Shown: positions 34,349-44,536, numbered from the stretch's first letter. The stretch is DNA of 64,000 nt from Chromohalobacter beijerinckii (GCF_023061185.1 NZ_JAKGAK010000005.1:124001-188000); one strand, 5' to 3'. Numbers and translations are program-made. Notes: generated by a model not told the origin, from the letters alone.

Positions 34349-35443
34349 TTACACTGTGTCGGCCACCCGATAGCGACGTGGCACGCGGGGCAAGACCCCG
34401 GTCATCAGCGTATAGCTGATGGTATCGCAGTGACGCGCCACTTCATCAATGGACAGCCCTTCACCCCACAGCACGACCTGGCTGCCGATGTGCGCCTCGG
34501 GCACCTCAGTGAGATCGACCGTCAGCATGTCCATGGACACCTTGCCGGCCAATGGCACGCGCCGGCCCTCGACGAGCACCGGTGTGCCATCCCCTGCGTG
34601 GCGATCGTAACCATCGCCGTAGCCACACGCGACCACGCCAATGCGTGAGGGGCGTGGTGCCCGCCAACGCCCACCGTAGCCGACCGCTTCCCCCGTCTCC
34701 AATTCACGCACCGCGATGACCTCAGATCGCAATGTCATCACTGGCTTGAGGGCGCGACTCGCATCGTTGGCACCTTCCAGCGGATCACTGCCATAGAGCA
34801 TGACGCCCGGACGTGTCCATTCACCGTGCGTCTGCGGCCAGGCCAACGTGGCCGGCGAATTGGCGAGGCAGACCGGCGCCTCGAGCCGCTCGCGCAGCGC
34901 CTCGACACACGCCAGCTGGCGGCGAAAATACGCAGGATCGAGCGCGTCGGCGGTGGCGAAATGCGTCATCAGGTGCAGGTCGGTGGTCTGAGCCGGCGCC
35001 GCCTTCAGACGCTGCCAGCGCGCCACGAAAGCCTCCGGCGCGAACCCCAGGCGATGCATGCCGGAATCCAGCTTTAGCCAGGTCGGAATCGGCGCCTGAG
35101 GCTGAAACGCCAGCAAGGCGTCGAGCTGCCAATCGCTGTGTACGGCGACCCAGAGCCGATGTGCGTCGATGAGCAGCAATTCCTCGGCGTCGAAGAATCC
35201 CTCTAGCAGCATGATCGGCTGCGCGATACCCGCCTCACGCAGCGCAACCGCTTCCTCGATACTCGCGACGGCAAACGCGGGGGCAACATCGGCCAGGGCA
35301 TTGGCACACTCTACCGCCCCATGACCGTAAGCACCCGCTTTGAGGACCGCGATGGCACGGCTGTGCGGTGCTTGATCGCAGGCAAGACGATAATTGTGGC
35401 GCAAGGCGCCCAGGTCGATGTCGGCGATCAGCGGCCGAGACAT
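34349..35443 (-). CDS. alr: Alanine racemase
   Basis: A 364-residue fold-type III PLP enzyme that makes D-alanine for peptidoglycan. The PLP lysine is K35 in AVLKAGAYGHG (most relatives have KANAYGHG or KADAYGHG, so Gly at position 37 is unusual). The catalytic Tyr is in AVGYGGRW (Y256), with GYGDGYDR and VSMDMLTVDL downstream. The ATG at 35443 has AAGGA nine bases upstream and gives the usual length; the frame is open 12 codons further up. The enzyme family includes both Alr and DadX; no catabolic dadA neighbour is present, favouring Alr. Confidence 0.95.
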   Translation of the reverse strand: MSRPLIADIDLGALRHNYRLACDQAPHSRAIAVLKAGAYGHGAVECANALADVAPAFAVASIEEAVALREAGIAQPIMLLEGFFDAEELLLIDAHRLWVAVHSDWQLDALLAFQPQAPIPTWLKLDSGMHRLGFAPEAFVARWQRLKAAPAQTTDLHLMTHFATADALDPAYFRRQLACVEALRERLEAPVCLANSPATLAWPQTHGEWTRPGVMLYGSDPLEGANDASRALKPVMTLRSEVIAVRELETGEAVGYGGRWRAPRPSRIGVVACGYGDGYDRHAGDGTPVLVEGRRVPLAGKVSMDMLTVDLTEVPEAHIGSQVVLWGEGLSIDEVARHCDTISYTLMTGVLPRVPRRYRVADTV

Positions 35444-35522
35444 GGCAAACGTTCCTTCTGACAAGGCAATAACGGGCACCTTATTCTACCTCGCCTACAC
35501 GAAGTGGTGCGCGGCACGACGC

Positions 35523-35549
35523 AAAACGCCGCACCCCAAGGTGCGGCGT
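35523..35549 (-). terminator. Terminator downstream of the second tolC-like gene
   Basis: ACGCCGCACC-CCAA-GGTGCGGCGT is a perfect 10-bp stem with a 4-base loop. On the minus strand it is followed by TTTTGC, 27 bases after the stop at 35576. Confidence 0.85.
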
Positions 35550-35575
35550 AACGAATGGCGTTTATCGAACTTGCG

Positions 35576-37048
35576 TCAAGGCGCAGAGGACTGCTCCATC
35601 GTGGGCCGCTCGCCGATATCTTCCATCTGGCTCATGCCACCATCCTCGGGCAGACGCAGCGTCACTGTCTCGGTCTCCCGCAGCCACTGGTTGAGATCGC
35701 GAATCACGTCTTGATCGAGTACCCCAGCCTGTTGGCGCAGTTCTACCATGTCGGTCACGTAGGTATAACGCGCATCGGCATAATCGGAAACCGCCTGATA
35801 CAAGGCCTGCTCGGCGTCGAGCACATCGACGATATTGCGGGTCCCCACCTCGTAGCCGGAACGCGTCGCTTCCAGTGCGCTACGGTTGGAGACGATCGCC
35901 TGCCGCTGGGCCTCGACGCTTTCGACATCGTTCATGACCTGCGTGAACAGCGAGCGTACCTGCTGTGTGGTGTCGCGACGCTGGGCCTCGAAATCATACT
36001 GTGTCGCCTCCAGCGTGTAGGTCTGCTGACGCACCTGAGCGCTGGTCGTCCCGCCACGGTAGATTGGCAATTTAGCTTTCAGCCCCACTTCAGTTTTCCC
36101 GTTGTGGCCGTCTAGATAGTCCTGGTCGCTATCCGAATAATTATAGTTGGCGAAGGCCGAGAGCGTCGGCTTATGGCCGGCTTCCGCCTGCTCAACTTCC
36201 GCCTGAGACACATCCACCGCGGCCTGTGCCGCCTGCACGTTGGGATTATTGGCGATTGCCATCTGAATCCAGTTATCGCGCCCCGCCGGCTCGGGAGACT
36301 CGATGGGAATATCGTCCGACAAGGCATCGATGCTGTCGTAACGCTTGCCGGTCAGGCGTTCCAGCGCCTCGAAACTGACCTGTAGGTCGTTTTCAGCGGA
36401 AATACGCTGGGAGCGGGCTAGATCGTAAGACGCCTGCGCCTCGTTGACATCGGTGGTCGCCACTAGCCCGACATCGAATTGCTCCTGCGCTTGGTCGAGC
36501 TGACGCTTGATGGCTTTCTCTTGGGAAATACTCGCCTCGAGCACGTCATGGGCGCGCAAGATCTCGAAATACGCCGAGGCGACATCATAGAGCAACTGCT
36601 GGCGGTCGGCTTGAAGCAAAAGCGCTTGCTGACCAGTCTCGCGTTTGGCGATTTCAAGCTCAGCCCAGCTCGTGGCGTCGTACAACGCCTGGGTCAATTC
36701 AATACCGGCGCTGGTGGAGTTATAGCTACTTTCGGAACCCGTCCCAGTGCCTCCCGTTCCGGCACCTCCCAAAGCACTCGATGAACTCTGGCTTTCCAGC
36801 GTGTTGTTGTGCGCGACCTGCGCGGTCGCATCGATTTGCGGCAACAAGCTGCCACGCGCCACATCACGTCCGGCCTCGACACTCTGGAAAGTCGACCGCG
36901 AGGCCCCCAGAGTGGAATTGTTCTGCAGGGCGTCCTGCGTAATGGTCCACAAATCGGCGGCGTGCGCCTGAGAGGTAACAGCGGCGGCGATCAACACCGG
37001 CAATAAACGCAGCCGAAATTTCGGCGATGACGGCTCTCGAGAGGACAT
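35576..37048 (-). CDS. tolC: TolC-family outer membrane efflux channel
   Basis: A 490-residue precursor. After a basic N-terminus comes a signal peptide (LLPVLIAAAVTSQAHAA), then two TolC helical repeats (ASRSTFQSVEAGRDVARGSLLPQIDA and VDVSQAEVEQAEAGHKPTLSAFANYN) and the conserved YEVGTRNIVDVLDAEQALYQA. The tail after about residue 465 is acidic. It is monocistronic, away from any pump, with its own terminator. It is therefore more likely the general TolC used by several efflux pumps and exporters than a dedicated channel, in contrast to the copy at 15567. The ATG at 37048 has AAAGGA upstream. Confidence 0.88.
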   Translation of the reverse strand: MSSREPSSPKFRLRLLPVLIAAAVTSQAHAADLWTITQDALQNNSTLGASRSTFQSVEAGRDVARGSLLPQIDATAQVAHNNTLESQSSSSALGGAGTGGTGTGSESSYNSTSAGIELTQALYDATSWAELEIAKRETGQQALLLQADRQQLLYDVASAYFEILRAHDVLEASISQEKAIKRQLDQAQEQFDVGLVATTDVNEAQASYDLARSQRISAENDLQVSFEALERLTGKRYDSIDALSDDIPIESPEPAGRDNWIQMAIANNPNVQAAQAAVDVSQAEVEQAEAGHKPTLSAFANYNYSDSDQDYLDGHNGKTEVGLKAKLPIYRGGTTSAQVRQQTYTLEATQYDFEAQRRDTTQQVRSLFTQVMNDVESVEAQRQAIVSNRSALEATRSGYEVGTRNIVDVLDAEQALYQAVSDYADARYTYVTDMVELRQQAGVLDQDVIRDLNQWLRETETVTLRLPEDGGMSQMEDIGERPTMEQSSAP

Positions 37049-37328
37049 CGGCTTGGGTTCCTTTCTTTTGAAGCATGCTCTTTTGACGAACGTGCTTTTG
37101 ACTGACTTGCTTTTCACTGATTTTCTCGGGGCGAGCTGATTACGGGCTCGACGACCGGCAGTGTCACCGCCAACAGGGGTATCGGGGTTACATACAATGC
37201 CGCATGTATTGCCTCAAATCAATGTATCAGGCAAATAAGCAAGTACCAAGGATAGCGTGGAAAGCGCGTCATTGCCGTGACAGAACGGTGGCATGACAAG
37301 CCATACGGCTCATCATGCCTGGTGCGCG

Positions 37329-38300
37329 TCATTCGAAAATCGAGTCCAGCGACAATCCTTGCTTCTCCAGTACCCGGCGCAATTTTTTCAACGCCTCGAC
37401 CTGAATCTGGCGCACCCGCTCACGCGTCAGACCGATTTCCGCCCCGACATCTTCGAGGGTCGCTGCTTCATGCCCGCGCAAACCGAAACGACGCACGACG
37501 ACTTCCATCTGTTTCTCGGTCAACTCCGCCAACCAGTCGTCGACGTGCTGCTTGACATCGTTGCCGACCAGCAACGACTCGGGACCGGCTTCATTTTCAT
37601 CCGCAAGCGTGTCGATCAAGGGTTTATCGCTCTCGCCGCCCATCGGATAGTCGACCGACGACACGCGCTCGTTGAGTCCGAGCATCTTCTTGACGGTGCC
37701 GACCGGCTTGTCCAGAAAGTCGGCGATTTCCTCGGCCGTGGCTTCATGGTCGAGTCGCTGAGTCAGCTCGCGCGCAGCCCGTAGGTATATGTTGAGTTCC
37801 TTGACCACATGAATGGGCAGGCGAATCGTGCGCGTCTGATTCATCAGCGCCCGCTCGATGGTCTGACGAATCCACCAAGTCGCATAGGTCGAGAAGCGAA
37901 AGCCCCGTTCGGGGTCAAACTTTTCCACGGCACGGATCAGGCCCAGGTTGCCTTCCTCGATTAGATCGAGCAGTGACAAACCCCGGTTGAGATAGCGTCT
38001 GGCGATCTTGACCACCAGACGCAGATTGGACTCGATCATGCGCTGGCGCCCAGCGGGATCGCCCTTCTGGGCCAGGCGCCCATAGTGAACTTCTTCTTCG
38101 GGGGTCAAAAGCGGCGAAAAGCCGATTTCATTGAGGTAGATCTGTGTTGCGTCGAGGCTTTGATGGTAACTTTTTTCGTCACGATTCAGCGCTTTCTCGA
38201 ACGCATCGTCATCCTTGTCGCTAGCGACCTCGACGGCATCGACGTCCACTTCGTTGTCAACGTCATCGAGGTCCACACCCTGAATATCCCGCTCCAGCAT
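37329..38300 (-). CDS. rpoS: RNA polymerase sigma factor RpoS
   Basis: A 323-residue group 2 sigma factor. Region 1.2 ([20 protein letters not shown]), region 2 ([49 protein letters not shown]), region 3 and region 4 ([30 protein letters not shown]) are intact. The N-terminus is unusually acidic ([21 protein letters not shown]), which is common in halophiles. Two ATG codons lie at 38306 and 38300; the second is better spaced from AGGA. It controls stationary-phase and osmotic stress genes, which may include the trehalose operon in this window (inference). It follows nlpD as in other gammaproteobacteria; its promoter is probably inside nlpD. Confidence 0.97.
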   Translation of the reverse strand: MLERDIQGVDLDDVDNEVDVDAVEVASDKDDDAFEKALNRDEKSYHQSLDATQIYLNEIGFSPLLTPEEEVHYGRLAQKGDPAGRQRMIESNLRLVVKIARRYLNRGLSLLDLIEEGNLGLIRAVEKFDPERGFRFSTYATWWIRQTIERALMNQTRTIRLPIHVVKELNIYLRAARELTQRLDHEATAEEIADFLDKPVGTVKKMLGLNERVSSVDYPMGGESDKPLIDTLADENEAGPESLLVGNDVKQHVDDWLAELTEKQMEVVVRRFGLRGHEAATLEDVGAEIGLTRERVRQIQVEALKKLRRVLEKQGLSLDSIFE

Positions 38301-38428
38301 GCTCATATCCTATACCCCACTTTACTGCTGCCGATTTGATAACCACGGCCGGGGCGTGCGAGCCATCGGCCATGGCGGACTACCCGTTTATTGTTGTGCG
38401 CATGTTCAGGGTCTGAGTCCTACCGTGC

Positions 38429-39535
38429 TCAACGCGACGGCAAGTACTCCATTGGGTCTTGAGGCTGGCCGTCCTGGCGCACCTCGAAATGCAGCTTGAC
38501 GCGATCGGCATCGGTATCGCCCATGGTGGCAATGACCTCTCCTGCTTCGACGACATCGTTTTCCTCCACGCGCAACGTATCGTTATGCGCGTAAGCACTC
38601 AGGAAATGGTCGTTATGCTTGAGAATGATGAGGTTGCCATATCCGCGGACGCCACTGCCGGCATACACCACGATGCCCGGACCCGCTGCCTTGACAGGTT
38701 GCCCCTTTTCACCAGCGATATCAATGCCAGCCGTCACGGTAGAATTGTCATCGAAATCGTTGACGACATTGCCCTCGGTGGGCCACTGCCAAGCCACATT
38801 TTCGACTGGCTGGTACTTGCGTTGCGAGCGGTCGGCCGTCGTGTCGCTTTCACCCGCAACGCGCGTGCCGGCTTCGCCGGTGGGCTCGGAGGGTTCGTCG
38901 TCTCTCGCCCGGTCGTCTGTGCTCGTACTATCGGATTGCGCCTCCTGCGGTTCATCGCTAGCGGCTGCCCCACCCGAAGCATCGCTCTCGCCTTCGTCAT
39001 CGCGCGCGGACTCGTCGGTCGCATCGTCTGCGTCATAGACAGGCCCCGGCGTGCCGCCTTCACTAGCCTCGGAAGCAGCGCCTACGGCCTGCGCATCGAT
39101 GGACGCTATATCCAGGTCGCGGCCTTGCGACGACGCGCTATCCGCCGGCGCCAGCCAGTCATCGTCCTGAGCGCTATCGGTCGTCTCGGCGCCACCGCCC
39201 AACGGGGTTGCCACTGCGCCACTGGTCTCGTCGGACGCGTTACTTGACGCCGACCCGGCGTCGCCATCTGGGGTCAGACGTAGTGTTTGCCCCGGATCGA
39301 GGCGGTAGGGTGGCGTAATATCATTGAGTTGCGCCAAGTCACGGAAATCGAGATTGTTCTGCCAGGCAATGCCATACAAGGTGTCACCCGACTTGACGGT
39401 ATACGAACTCGGCGGCTCGCTGTTACGGCTGACCGAGAGATCCTGCACCTGAGGTGCGCCGCCGGAGCTTGTGCACCCCGCCAGGCCCAACGCCACGAGT
39501 CCCAGCGCGGGCAATAGTCGACGAGAGTCAGACAT
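38429..39535 (-). CDS. nlpD: Lipoprotein NlpD, LysM and degenerate LytM domains
   Basis: A 368-residue lipoprotein. The signal peptide ends in the lipobox LAGC (Cys about residue 21). A LysM domain follows (YTVKSGDTLYGIAWQNN), then an acidic, low-complexity linker of about 150 residues, far more Asp/Glu/Ser-rich than in enterics. The C-terminal M23-like domain (GIDIAGEKGQPVKAAGPGIV, LHFEVRQDG) lacks the zinc-ligand His pattern, as in NlpD proteins that activate the amidase AmiC rather than cut peptidoglycan. It overlaps the upstream DUF368 gene by 8 bases and precedes rpoS. Confidence 0.93.
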   Translation of the reverse strand: MSDSRRLLPALGLVALGLAGCTSSGGAPQVQDLSVSRNSEPPSSYTVKSGDTLYGIAWQNNLDFRDLAQLNDITPPYRLDPGQTLRLTPDGDAGSASSNASDETSGAVATPLGGGAETTDSAQDDDWLAPADSASSQGRDLDIASIDAQAVGAASEASEGGTPGPVYDADDATDESARDDEGESDASGGAAASDEPQEAQSDSTSTDDRARDDEPSEPTGEAGTRVAGESDTTADRSQRKYQPVENVAWQWPTEGNVVNDFDDNSTVTAGIDIAGEKGQPVKAAGPGIVVYAGSGVRGYGNLIILKHNDHFLSAYAHNDTLRVEENDVVEAGEVIATMGDTDADRVKLHFEVRQDGQPQDPMEYLPSR

Positions 39536-40469
39536 GGGTTCGGTCCTCTTTAAACGGGGAAGGACTGCGTTCGCCGATGGCCATGACCAGCGCTAGACCA
39601 GCGATCATCAAGACGACCGCCATCAGCAATTGGGCCGGCTCACCGGTGATCACGCTATAGTCCGAAGGCATGAGATAGCGATAGTCGAGCGGCACGATCC
39701 GGTCGCCACTTGCCAGGCGGTAGCTGACCAGTTCGCGCCATGGCCAGAGCTGCGGTAACGAGCCGAGAATGAAGCCAACCAGGGTCAAGAGCGTTCCCAG
39801 TCGGTAGTGATGAAACAGCCACGACAGGACACGCGAGAATACCATCAAGCCGATGACACAGCCCGTGCCGAAGGTCGCAATCAAGGCCAGGTCGGCACTT
39901 TTGATGCCCTCCATCACCGTCCCGTAAAGCCCCATTACCAGTAGCAGGAAGCTTCCTGAGACACCTGGCAGAAGCATCGCACTGATGGCGATAGCCCCTC
40001 CCACCAACAATATCCATTGGCTGGCTTCGGTTGGCGCCGGTAATAGACTGGGCAGCCACAAAGCCACGCAGACGCCCAGAATCAAGGGAAAGATGTGCTG
40101 CCATTGCCAATGACCGACCTGTCGGCCCACGACGATGGCCGAGGCCAGCACCAGGCCGAAGAAAAAGGCATTGAGCAATAGCTGATGATGATCGAGCAGC
40201 CAGGTCACGAGATGCGCGACACTCACCAAGCTCGCCACGATACCTAGCATCAAGGGCAGCAGAAACGCCAGATTGAGATGTTCGGCGAGCCCCGACAGAC
40301 CACCACGACGCCACGCTCCGAAGGCACGAGGGCCAAATTGCTTGATCGAATGGATCAACTCCTCGTAGATGCCGGTGATGAAGGCGATAGTACCGCCGGA
40401 AACGCCGGGCACCGCATCCGCGGCGCCCATCCCGGCGCCTTTGAAGAAAAGCGTCAAGTAACGCTTCAT
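39528..40469 (-). CDS. popT: DUF368 membrane protein, PopT-type polyprenyl-phosphate transporter
   Basis: A 313-residue protein with eight to nine membrane spans and the DUF368 hallmark KGAGMGAADAVPGVSGGTIAFITGIYEELI near the start, echoed later by MLLPGVSGSFLLLVMGLY. Members have been reported to recycle undecaprenyl phosphate across the inner membrane (PopT). The ATG at 40469 has GGAAGGGG upstream and overlaps the pcm stop by 4 bases. Its place between pcm and nlpD puts lipid-carrier recycling inside the surE-rpoS operon, next to cell-wall remodelling by NlpD. Confidence 0.85.
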   Translation of the reverse strand: MKRYLTLFFKGAGMGAADAVPGVSGGTIAFITGIYEELIHSIKQFGPRAFGAWRRGGLSGLAEHLNLAFLLPLMLGIVASLVSVAHLVTWLLDHHQLLLNAFFFGLVLASAIVVGRQVGHWQWQHIFPLILGVCVALWLPSLLPAPTEASQWILLVGGAIAISAMLLPGVSGSFLLLVMGLYGTVMEGIKSADLALIATFGTGCVIGLMVFSRVLSWLFHHYRLGTLLTLVGFILGSLPQLWPWRELVSYRLASGDRIVPLDYRYLMPSDYSVITGEPAQLLMAVVLMIAGLALVMAIGERSPSPFKEDRTHV

Positions 40470-41101
40470 TGTATGACCCCTTCCAGTAGCGGTACGAATC
40501 TGACCCGCTCGAGCCGCGTGCGTTCGAAGGTGACGCCGCGACGCCGCACACGTGTCAGCCATTGGCGACCCGACTCATCCTCCAGTGGCGCGATCAGTTC
40601 CCCCCCGTCATCCAACTGAGACAACAACTCCTGAGGCAGCACGCTGGCGCAGGCCGTGAGCAGGATGACATCGAAGGGAGCCGCCTGAGGCCATCCATGC
40701 CCGCCGTCTTCGTGGCGCAGATGCACGTTATCGACGCCCAGCATGGATAAGCGAGAAGCAGCACGGCGATGCAACGCACCAATGCGCTCAATGCTCCACA
40801 CAGACTCGACCAGACGCGCCAGAATCAACGTCTGATAGCCCGAGCCGGTCCCGATTTCCAATACGCGCCGCGGTTGCGCCGCCAACACCAACTCGGTCAT
40901 GCGCGCCACGATCCACGGCTGAGAAAGCGTCTGCCCCTGCCCCAGCGGCAAGGCAGTATCTTCATAGGCGCGGTGCGCCAACGCCTCGTCGAGGAAAACG
41001 TGACGCGGCTCACGGGCCATGGTATCGAGCACTCGCGCATCACGAATACCGCTAGCCTGGAGCCGCCGTATCAAGCGATTGCGAGTACGCTGTGAGGTCA
41101 T
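40466..41101 (-). CDS. pcm: Protein-L-isoaspartate O-methyltransferase
   Basis: A 211-residue SAM-dependent repair enzyme. MTSQRTRNRLIRRLQASGI is the typical gammaproteobacterial start, and LPLGQGQTLSQPWIVARM is the family substrate loop. VLEIGTGSGYQTLILARLV is the SAM motif, and PFDVILLTACASVLPQELL follows. It methylates damaged isoaspartyl residues. The reading frame extends upstream into surE, but the start at 41101 fits the family; it still lies 35 bases before the surE stop. It is part of the surE-pcm-nlpD-rpoS stress cluster. Confidence 0.95.
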   Translation of the reverse strand: MTSQRTRNRLIRRLQASGIRDARVLDTMAREPRHVFLDEALAHRAYEDTALPLGQGQTLSQPWIVARMTELVLAAQPRRVLEIGTGSGYQTLILARLVESVWSIERIGALHRRAASRLSMLGVDNVHLRHEDGGHGWPQAAPFDVILLTACASVLPQELLSQLDDGGELIAPLEDESGRQWLTRVRRRGVTFERTRLERVRFVPLLEGVIQ

Positions 41102-41135
41102 GCCGATACCACCGAGTCGGTGTGTATCGTGTGTG

Positions 41136-41888
41136 TCAGGAATTCGACAATGCATCCAGCCAGTTCCGTACGTCGTCTAACGCTGTATGGCGTGTAAGAT
41201 CGGTCTGCAGGGGCGTAATCGACACGTATCCCGCTTCGATAGCCGCGAAATCGGTGTCCGCCCCATCATCGGCATTATCGCCGACGGCGGCAATCCAATA
41301 ACGCTCGCGGCCGCGCGGATCTTGCACTCTTAGAGGTTGGGCCGCAGGACCGCGATATCCCATCCGCGTCACGCGTACTCCCTGAATATCTTCCCATGGC
41401 ACGTCCGGCACATTGACGTTGAGCAGACTGCGCGGAGGCAATGACAGTGACTCCGCCGCTCCCACCAGCGTCGCCGCGACGCGCCCGGCCGTCTCGAAAT
41501 AACGCTCGCCGCAAAGCGATACGGCAATCGCCGCCATGCCTAAGTTGCGCCCTTCCATGGCCGCGGCCACGGTGCCCGAATAAAGCACATCATCGCCCAG
41601 ATTACCGCCATGATTGATGCCCGAAATCACTAGATCAGGCTTCTCGTCCCAGACTCCATTGACGCCCAGATACACGCAATCGGCCGGCGTGCCGTCGACT
41701 GAATAAAAGCCGTTGTCGAGGGCCGTCAGCGCCAGGGGGCGCGTCAGCGTCAGCGAGTTGCTGGCGCCGCTTTTATCACGGTCCGGTGCCACCACACGCA
41801 GGCGCCCATATGCCGAGAGCGCATCATGAAGCGCGCGTAGCCCCGGTGCATGAACGCCATCATCGTTGGATAACAGTAACTTGCGCAT
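41136..41888 (-). CDS. surE: 5'/3'-nucleotidase SurE
   Basis: A 250-residue nucleoside monophosphate phosphatase. [13 protein letters not shown] at the N-terminus holds the metal-binding Asp pair (D9 and D10), and [31 protein letters not shown] and [27 protein letters not shown] complete the active site. The ATG at 41888 has AGAGGA six bases upstream, so the longer frame is not used. The C-terminal [11 protein letters not shown] is conserved. It precedes pcm in the stress cluster and follows truD. Confidence 0.96.
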   Translation of the reverse strand: MRKLLLSNDDGVHAPGLRALHDALSAYGRLRVVAPDRDKSGASNSLTLTRPLALTALDNGFYSVDGTPADCVYLGVNGVWDEKPDLVISGINHGGNLGDDVLYSGTVAAAMEGRNLGMAAIAVSLCGERYFETAGRVAATLVGAAESLSLPPRSLLNVNVPDVPWEDIQGVRVTRMGYRGPAAQPLRVQDPRGRERYWIAAVGDNADDGADTDFAAIEAGYVSITPLQTDLTRHTALDDVRNWLDALSNS

Positions 41889-41923
41889 ATCTATCCTCTT
41901 GCTTTGTGATAGCCGATATCCCT

Positions 41924-42970
41924 TCACAGCAACGGGTGATGCATCAATTCACGCAATACCGAAGTTGCGAAGGCGCCGCGCGGCAAGCCGAAACCAAGCG
42001 TCACCCGGCCCATGGCATCATGCGTCAGCGACGGTGCATCAAGCGGCACGCCAAGCGCGCGCCGATCCATGCGCACGCCGGCCGCTTCCAGTCCCTGCGT
42101 GAGTGCCTCATGCCGCGTCGCGAGCCGCGTTTCTTCCTCGGCCACCTCTGCGCCACTCTCCAGATGCCCACGGCCCCACAGCGGGCCGGTAGGTATGACG
42201 TCGCCGCGCGCCGCGCGTTCGTGCAAGGTGGCGTCGACCTCGTCGGCCACGAAGCGGCTAGCCGTTCCCGCCAACGTCAGCACATCGCCAGGACGCGGCG
42301 TTCGCCAGGTCTGCGCGCGCAGGCGCGCGGCCAGCACCTCATTGAACAGGAAGCTGCGCGCCGCAGAAAGCTGCATACCATGCGGATCGTCACGCTTGCG
42401 CCAACCGCGCGCAAAGGCCTTCTGAGCAAGCACGAGATTGCGCCCTTCGCGGCCAAAGCGTTGCGGGCCGAAATAATTGGGCACACCATCCGCGCACAGG
42501 GCCTGCCAACGACGCGACAGCTCGGGATGCGAGGCGATCTCGCCGCTCAGCCGAAGCGTAAAATGGTTGGCGCGATGCACGCCGCGCTTGAGCTTGCGTG
42601 GATGACGTCGCGCCTCCTGCACCACGACCCCCATATCACTCAGTTGGGTAGCCAACGCGTCAGGGGCGTCACGCCCGGGCAGATGTACCGAGAGCCATTG
42701 GCGGGTAACCGCGATGCGGTCCTTGAGGCCGCTATAGCCCACGTCGCGCGGGCGCACGCCACACACTCGCGCCACGTGCTTGGCGGCTTCCGGTGTCGTC
42801 AGATCACGCTTCTCGATCCATAACCAGAGGTGTTCGCCCTGCCCTTCCGGCGCGAAATCGAATACTTCTTCGACGAGGAAGTCTTCTGGCGTCATGCGAA
42901 AATCGCCAGGTGCCAGCGGCCCACCGTGAATACGCGGCCAATCGGGAGGCCAGAGCGACATATCGATCAT
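41924..42970 (-). CDS. truD: tRNA pseudouridine(13) synthase TruD
   Basis: A 348-residue pseudouridine synthase. The catalytic Asp is in [15 protein letters not shown] (D84 with this start, D81 if the ATG three codons later is used). [19 protein letters not shown] and [12 protein letters not shown] are conserved. It modifies U13 of tRNA-Glu. The start overlaps the ispF stop by 4 bases and surE follows 35 bases downstream. Length matches the family. Confidence 0.95.
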   Translation of the reverse strand: MIDMSLWPPDWPRIHGGPLAPGDFRMTPEDFLVEEVFDFAPEGQGEHLWLWIEKRDLTTPEAAKHVARVCGVRPRDVGYSGLKDRIAVTRQWLSVHLPGRDAPDALATQLSDMGVVVQEARRHPRKLKRGVHRANHFTLRLSGEIASHPELSRRWQALCADGVPNYFGPQRFGREGRNLVLAQKAFARGWRKRDDPHGMQLSAARSFLFNEVLAARLRAQTWRTPRPGDVLTLAGTASRFVADEVDATLHERAARGDVIPTGPLWGRGHLESGAEVAEEETRLATRHEALTQGLEAAGVRMDRRALGVPLDAPSLTHDAMGRVTLGFGLPRGAFATSVLRELMHHPLL

Positions 42971-43455
42971 GTGGCGTCCGCGCGTGTCAGTAGTACCACC
43001 GCCTCGGCGGCGATGCCTTCCTTGCGTCCGGTGAAACCGAGCCGCTCGCTGGTGGTCGCCTTGACGTTGACCGCGTCTTCCGCCATACCGAGCGTCTCGG
43101 CAATACGCGTGCGCATTAACGCGATGTAATCGGCCAGGCGCGGTGCCTGAGCGATCACGGTCGTATCCAGATTGACGATCCGATACCCCGTGGCGATGAC
43201 TAGGTCATATACCCGGCGCAACAATTCGCGACTGTCGGCACCGGCCCAAGTCGCGTCGGTATCGGGAAAATGATGACCTATATCGCCCAAACCGCAGGCA
43301 CCGAGCAGCGCATCGCACAGCGCGTGCAACAGAACGTCGCCGTCCGAATGGGCGATAAAACCGTGCGTATGCGCAATGCGCACACCACCGACCATCAGGT
43401 GATCGCCATCGCCAAAGCGGTGTACATCAAAACCGTGACCAATACGTAGCGTCAT
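42967..43455 (-). CDS. ispF: 2-C-methyl-D-erythritol 2,4-cyclodiphosphate synthase
   Basis: A 162-residue zinc enzyme of the MEP isoprenoid pathway. Metal ligands are D10 and H12 in HGFDVHRF and H44 in [37 protein letters not shown] is the conserved C-terminal CDP-binding segment. The start overlaps the ispD stop by 4 bases, so the two sequential pathway enzymes are coupled. The longer upstream frame lies inside ispD and is rejected. Confidence 0.96.
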   Translation of the reverse strand: MTLRIGHGFDVHRFGDGDHLMVGGVRIAHTHGFIAHSDGDVLLHALCDALLGACGLGDIGHHFPDTDATWAGADSRELLRRVYDLVIATGYRIVNLDTTVIAQAPRLADYIALMRTRIAETLGMAEDAVNVKATTSERLGFTGRKEGIAAEAVVLLTRADAT

Positions 43456-44174
43456 GAAAATGTCTCGTCGGAAAGCGGAGCATCGTACGCGGTTTCGCTG
43501 AGAAGCCGCGTGGCGAGGGAAAGGTCCTCGGGATGCGTAATCTTGAGATTGTCCCGGCGTCCGGACACCAAGCGCGGCGCCAGGCCCAGCGCCTCGAGTG
43601 CCGAAGCCTCGTCGGTAAGCGTAACGCGCGTGTCGCGGGCATGCGCGAATGCCCGGCACAGCACGCGATAAGCCGCGCCTTGCGGGGTCATGGCATGCCA
43701 TAACCCCTCGCGCGACACAGTATGCACGACATGGCCGGCGGCATCGGCGCGCTTCATGGTGTCCGCCACCGGCGCCGCCAGCAGTCCTCCGTCGGGCGAG
43801 GTCTCAAGGACGGCGCGCAGGCGACGTAAGTCATCGAGCGCCACACAAGGCCGCGCGACATCGTGGACCAAGACCAGGTCATCGTCCGCCGCGACACCCT
43901 CGAGCGAGGCCAACGCGTTCGCCACCGAATCGGCGCGTTCACGACCTCCGGGCACGCGCTGCCAGTCGGTGAAGGGAACCCACTCGGGAGAGAAGCGAGC
44001 ATCGTCGGCATCGAGGCACAGACGTAGCGCCGCGTCTGGAAAGGCAGCGTGTAGCCGCGCCAAGGTATGCGCCAGTACCGGTCTGCCTGCGATGTCGAGA
44101 TATTGCTTGGGCAAGGCGGCCCCCATGCGACGGCCTTGCCCCGCCGCCGGCACGATCAACCATAATCGGCTCAC
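43452..44174 (-). CDS. ispD: 2-C-methyl-D-erythritol 4-phosphate cytidylyltransferase
   Basis: A 240-residue nucleotidyltransferase. [20 protein letters not shown] is the CTP-binding start, [11 protein letters not shown] and [12 protein letters not shown] mark the active site, and [13 protein letters not shown] follows. It makes CDP-methylerythritol from MEP and CTP. It overlaps the ftsB stop and the ispF start by 4 bases each. The ftsB-ispD-ispF-truD-surE order is typical of gammaproteobacteria. Confidence 0.96.
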   Translation of the reverse strand: MSRLWLIVPAAGQGRRMGAALPKQYLDIAGRPVLAHTLARLHAAFPDAALRLCLDADDARFSPEWVPFTDWQRVPGGRERADSVANALASLEGVAADDDLVLVHDVARPCVALDDLRRLRAVLETSPDGGLLAAPVADTMKRADAAGHVVHTVSREGLWHAMTPQGAAYRVLCRAFAHARDTRVTLTDEASALEALGLAPRLVSGRRDNLKITHPEDLSLATRLLSETAYDAPLSDETFS

Positions 44175-44536
44175 GGCGCGGCCTCCTCGGGCATCGCCGC
44201 CGCCTTTTCGGGGTCGCCGCGTACCGTAGTGGCACTTTGCTCGACGATGGAGCGCTCCGCGGTCACGCCGGGCACCCAGAAGAACTGCTCGTCACGGCGC
44301 ACCATGCCCAGGTCGCTGCGTGCCCGCTCCTCGATAGCATCGAGTCCTTTCTTGAGATCGATCACTTCCGCCGCCAGACGGTCATTTCGCGCCTGCAGCC
44401 GGTCGTTTTTTTCTTCAAGCACATCGGCACGGTGGCTAATATGGTTGAGTTCACGCACTCCCCCTTCACCAAACCACAGGTGATACTGCAGTAGACCGAT
44501 CAGTACCACTAGCGTTATGCATATCCACTTCAACAT
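44171..44536 (-). CDS. ftsB: Cell division protein FtsB
   Basis: A 121-residue bitopic septum protein. One membrane span (residues about 4-20, WICITLVVLIGLLQYHLWF) is followed by a coiled coil (NHISHRADVLEEKNDRLQAR) and the conserved globular part GLDAIEERARSDLGMVRRDEQFF. It forms the FtsQBL complex that licenses septal peptidoglycan synthesis. The C-terminal 25 residues are Ala/Glu-rich and variable. The ATG at 44536 gives the family start; the frame open further upstream is not used. Confidence 0.94.
   Translation of the reverse strand: MLKWICITLVVLIGLLQYHLWFGEGGVRELNHISHRADVLEEKNDRLQARNDRLAAEVIDLKKGLDAIEERARSDLGMVRRDEQFFWVPGVTAERSIVEQSATTVRGDPEKAAAMPEEAAP

Noticed and set aside
41786-42823. 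345-codon plus-strand frame across surE and truD
   Set aside because: Spans two conserved minus-strand genes in antisense and has no recognisable domain.
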